Origin: Halopenitus sp041821145
Lineage (GTDB): Archaea; Halobacteriota; Halobacteria; Halobacteriales; Haloferacaceae
Direction: 5' to 3'
DNA: 64,000 nt
Assembly: GCF_041821145.1 (NCBI RefSeq)
Contig: NZ_JBGUBC010000001.1
Location: forward strand, 252,569 to 316,568
Under the pieces are notes generated by a model that was given only the letters and a program-made list of their open reading frames with translations, ran no database searches and was not told the DNA's origin. Position numbers and translations under genes: made by a program. This document shows positions 62,295-64,000 of this stretch, one piece after another. Each line of letters begins with the position of its first letter. Within the stretch, counting starts at the first letter, position 1.

Positions 62295-62806
62295 CCGGAC
62301 CGACGTCGGTCGTACCCCTCGATTTCCATTCGAATCGGGATTCGGGCTCAGCAAGTTGGGAACACGCGGATCCAACCGCGGCGCTGATCGAGCGCGTCGC
62401 GTGGAACCATTGGCGGGTCACGCTGCCGGGCTCCGAGAACACCTACGAGGTCCGCCTCGAGCATGACCACGGCGCGTTCGTCGGCAAATGTGAGGTTCTC
62501 GACGGCGACGATCGCAAGCAGTGCCCGGCACGCAAGTACAACAATCCTGACGAGCCGTGCGCCCACCTGTGTACGATTCGGAAGGCCGCGTTCGTCGAGA
62601 TCTCCGACGTCCAAGGCGAGCCGGTCACCGTCTTCGAGACCGACGACGTCGCCGCGCAGGTAGTGCGCACTCCATGTCGAGATCGGGTAGTGTGCGGGAT
62701 GGACGCTCCCTCATTAGTCAGTACCACCCGCCAGGGCCACCGGGAGGGTAATGGTAACGATACTGCCCCGGGGCTCGTTTTCGTCGAATGCCAGCGAGCC
62801 GCCTGA
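62291..62806 (+). CDS. SWIM-type zinc-finger protein, 3' end possibly altered
   Basis: 171 residues. The SWIM-like zinc-binding part is QCPARKYNNPDEPCAHLCTIRKA (CxH present), preceded by a beta-hairpin typical of the family (YEVRLEHDHGAFVGKCEV). After about residue 140 the frame runs into the antisense strand of the histidine kinase gene and looks non-native (TTRQGHREGNGNDT...), so the original end may have been lost by recombination. The two genes converge and overlap by 93 bp. SWIM domains bind DNA or proteins; function unknown. Confidence 0.55.
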   Translation: MTGPTSVVPLDFHSNRDSGSASWEHADPTAALIERVAWNHWRVTLPGSENTYEVRLEHDHGAFVGKCEVLDGDDRKQCPARKYNNPDEPCAHLCTIRKAAFVEISDVQGEPVTVFETDDVAAQVVRTPCRDRVVCGMDAPSLVSTTRQGHREGNGNDTAPGLVFVECQRAA

Positions 62807-64000
62807 GCTCTCCACGATTATTTTCACGAGCCACAGCCCCAAGCCCGTGCCGTGATACAACGGTTCGATTTCGGCATCCTCCGTGATAATCTTCCGCTCC
62901 ATTTCCGTAATCCCCGGCCCGTCATCGGCGATCCGGACGACCACAGCGTCGTCGCGGTCCTCGACGGTCACCTCGATCGATGGTTCTGTCTGATCAGAGT
63001 GACTGACGGCATTGGTCAGGAGTTCCGTTAGCGCACGATTGATCGACTTTATCGCCCGGACCTGCCGATCGGCGGCGCCCTCGACCGTGATATGGGCCTC
63101 CGGATACTGCTCTCGGGTAGCCGTGACAGTGGCGTCGATGACCGTCCCGAGATCGAGCGACTCGAGCGACTGCTCGTCCACAAGAACGTCCGTGATCTCG
63201 CGTTCCTTATCGACGGTCGTGAGGAGCTTTTCGCTTGTCTCGATGATTCTCTCGGCCATCTCCGCGCCATCGCCCTCGCTAGTTACCTGGATAGTCTCGG
63301 CATTGCCTTTGATGACGTTCATGTCGTTGTGGAGGTTGTGGCGGAGTACGCGATCCATGACCTTCAGTTGGGTTAGGCTCGTTTTCAGGTCCGCTTCGAG
63401 TGCTTTCCGGTCGCTAATGTCTGTCTGGATGGCGACGAAGCCGTCAATCTTATCGTCGGCCTTGATTGGCGAAATGGTCTGGTGAGCTACGTACTGTTCA
63501 CCATTCTTCCGCTGGTCGATCACTTCCCCTTTCCAAACGTTGCCGTCCAACAACGTACTCCACATGTCTTCGTACAAGTCGTCAGACATTTCACCAGATT
63601 TCAGAATCCGTGGATGGCTGCCAACAGCCTCGTTGGCCGAATACCCCGTGATTGACTCGAACGCCGGGTTGACGTATTCGATGGTCCCGTCACGATCCGT
63701 GAAATACACGGCGTGACCGGCCGCGTCGGCCGCTTGTCGAAAGCGCTGGAGTTCGTGTTCCCGTCGCTTACGGTCGGTGATATCCCGGGCAATCCCGACG
63801 ATTTGAGTAACCTCGTCATCAACGATGATTGGCGCGAGTTTCGTCTGCCAAATAATCCGGCCATCCGGCATCAAGAGTTCTTCCTCGTAGGTGATGGGTT
63901 CGCGGGCATTCACACAGCGTCGATAGTTCGCTTCGACTTCCGCGCCGGTCTTATCACCGAGCGCTTCCCGGGGTGTCTTTCCCCGAATATGCTTACTAAT
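62714..64000 (-). CDS. PAS-domain sensor histidine kinase, 5' end outside window
   Basis: 429 residues visible; the frame stays open through base 64000, and the first residues (PREALGDKTGAEVEANYRR) belong to a PAS domain, so the start lies beyond the window. A second PAS domain follows (AGHAVYFTDRDGTIEYVNPAF), then the phosphoacceptor box VLRHNLHND (haloarchaeal type), and the ATPase with N-box ELLTNAVSHSD, DDGPGI and GTGLGLWLVK. No membrane segment is seen in this part. It senses an unknown signal and phosphorylates an unseen response regulator. Codons here are less GC-rich than in the core genes, consistent with recent acquisition. Confidence 0.88.
   Translation of the reverse strand: MSKHIRGKTPREALGDKTGAEVEANYRRCVNAREPITYEEELLMPDGRIIWQTKLAPIIVDDEVTQIVGIARDITDRKRREHELQRFRQAADAAGHAVYFTDRDGTIEYVNPAFESITGYSANEAVGSHPRILKSGEMSDDLYEDMWSTLLDGNVWKGEVIDQRKNGEQYVAHQTISPIKADDKIDGFVAIQTDISDRKALEADLKTSLTQLKVMDRVLRHNLHNDMNVIKGNAETIQVTSEGDGAEMAERIIETSEKLLTTVDKEREITDVLVDEQSLESLDLGTVIDATVTATREQYPEAHITVEGAADRQVRAIKSINRALTELLTNAVSHSDQTEPSIEVTVEDRDDAVVVRIADDGPGITEMERKIITEDAEIEPLYHGTGLGLWLVKIIVESSGGSLAFDENEPRGSIVTITLPVALAGGTD

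Overview
The window is a chromosomal segment of a halophilic archaeon (class Halobacteria). Evidence seen directly: very high GC, strongly acidic predicted proteins, many archaeal-type TATA boxes 25-32 bp upstream of start codons (leaderless transcripts), and marker genes that are archaeal or haloarchaeal: a complete A-type ATP synthase set, aRF1, ribosomal protein L40e, Sec61beta, a fused double histone, CDP-archaeol synthase, F420-dependent NADP reductase, Rio2 kinase, archaemetzincin and CTP-dependent riboflavin kinase. The genus cannot be fixed from the sequence alone. The order ATP synthase - MinD - argS - riboflavin kinase - ribB resembles the Haloferax arrangement as I remember it. The content is almost all core housekeeping; no transposase, integrase, CRISPR array or restriction system is visible.

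Layout. 1-2.7 kb: the 3' part of a large haloarchaeal exported or envelope protein. 2.8-14.6 kb: small conserved haloarchaeal proteins, an SDR, a membrane-anchored DHH phosphoesterase, YkgJ-type and TRAM proteins, two methyltransferases, a small winged-helix regulator, a glycosyltransferase, endonuclease IV, a lipoate ligase and Rio2. 14.2-21.5 kb: a small four-helix membrane protein, F420:NADPH oxidoreductase, HAD hydrolase, UPF0146, archaemetzincin, DUF373 protein, lipoprotein, radical SAM protein, pyrE, zinc finger. 21.8-24.9 kb: a chromatin/ssDNA block (three-OB RPA, histone doublet, histone-deacetylase family protein). 25-31.7 kb: CCA enzyme, tRNA-Asn with an intron, tRNA-Ile2 with a duplicated 3' end, MBL hydrolase, L40e, thioredoxin, Sec61beta, pdxT-hisE, aRF1. 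31.7-43.9 kb: ATP synthase genes H-I-K-E-C-F-A-B, with D separated from B by a secreted protein with a polyacidic tail and a divergent membrane-anchored winged-helix protein. 44-51.5 kb: MinD-like ATPase, argS, riboflavin kinase/regulator, ribB, ilvE, DUF502 protein, carS. 51.7-62 kb: M32 and M20 peptidases, PIN-ATPase-KH protein, citrate synthase, SpoIIM-type membrane protein, ilvA-ridA operon. 62-64 kb: tRNA-Ser followed by a small accessory-looking patch (zinc ribbon, SWIM protein, PAS histidine kinase cut by the window edge).

The most unusual features are: (1) at least six short tandem-repeat arrays with unit lengths of 20, 21 or 26 bp in short intergenic gaps, one of which re-duplicates the stop codon of the CCA gene; (2) a tRNA-Asn gene split by a 30-nt intron; (3) a 25-bp copy of the tRNA-Ile2 3' end lying 112 bp downstream, like an attachment-site scar; (4) several perfect palindromes next to or across promoters (a winged-helix gene, a DUF5791-type gene, argS, the riboflavin kinase); (5) a four-helix membrane protein that by eye resembles styrene-oxide isomerases. 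I do not see a clear new multi-gene defence or metabolic system.
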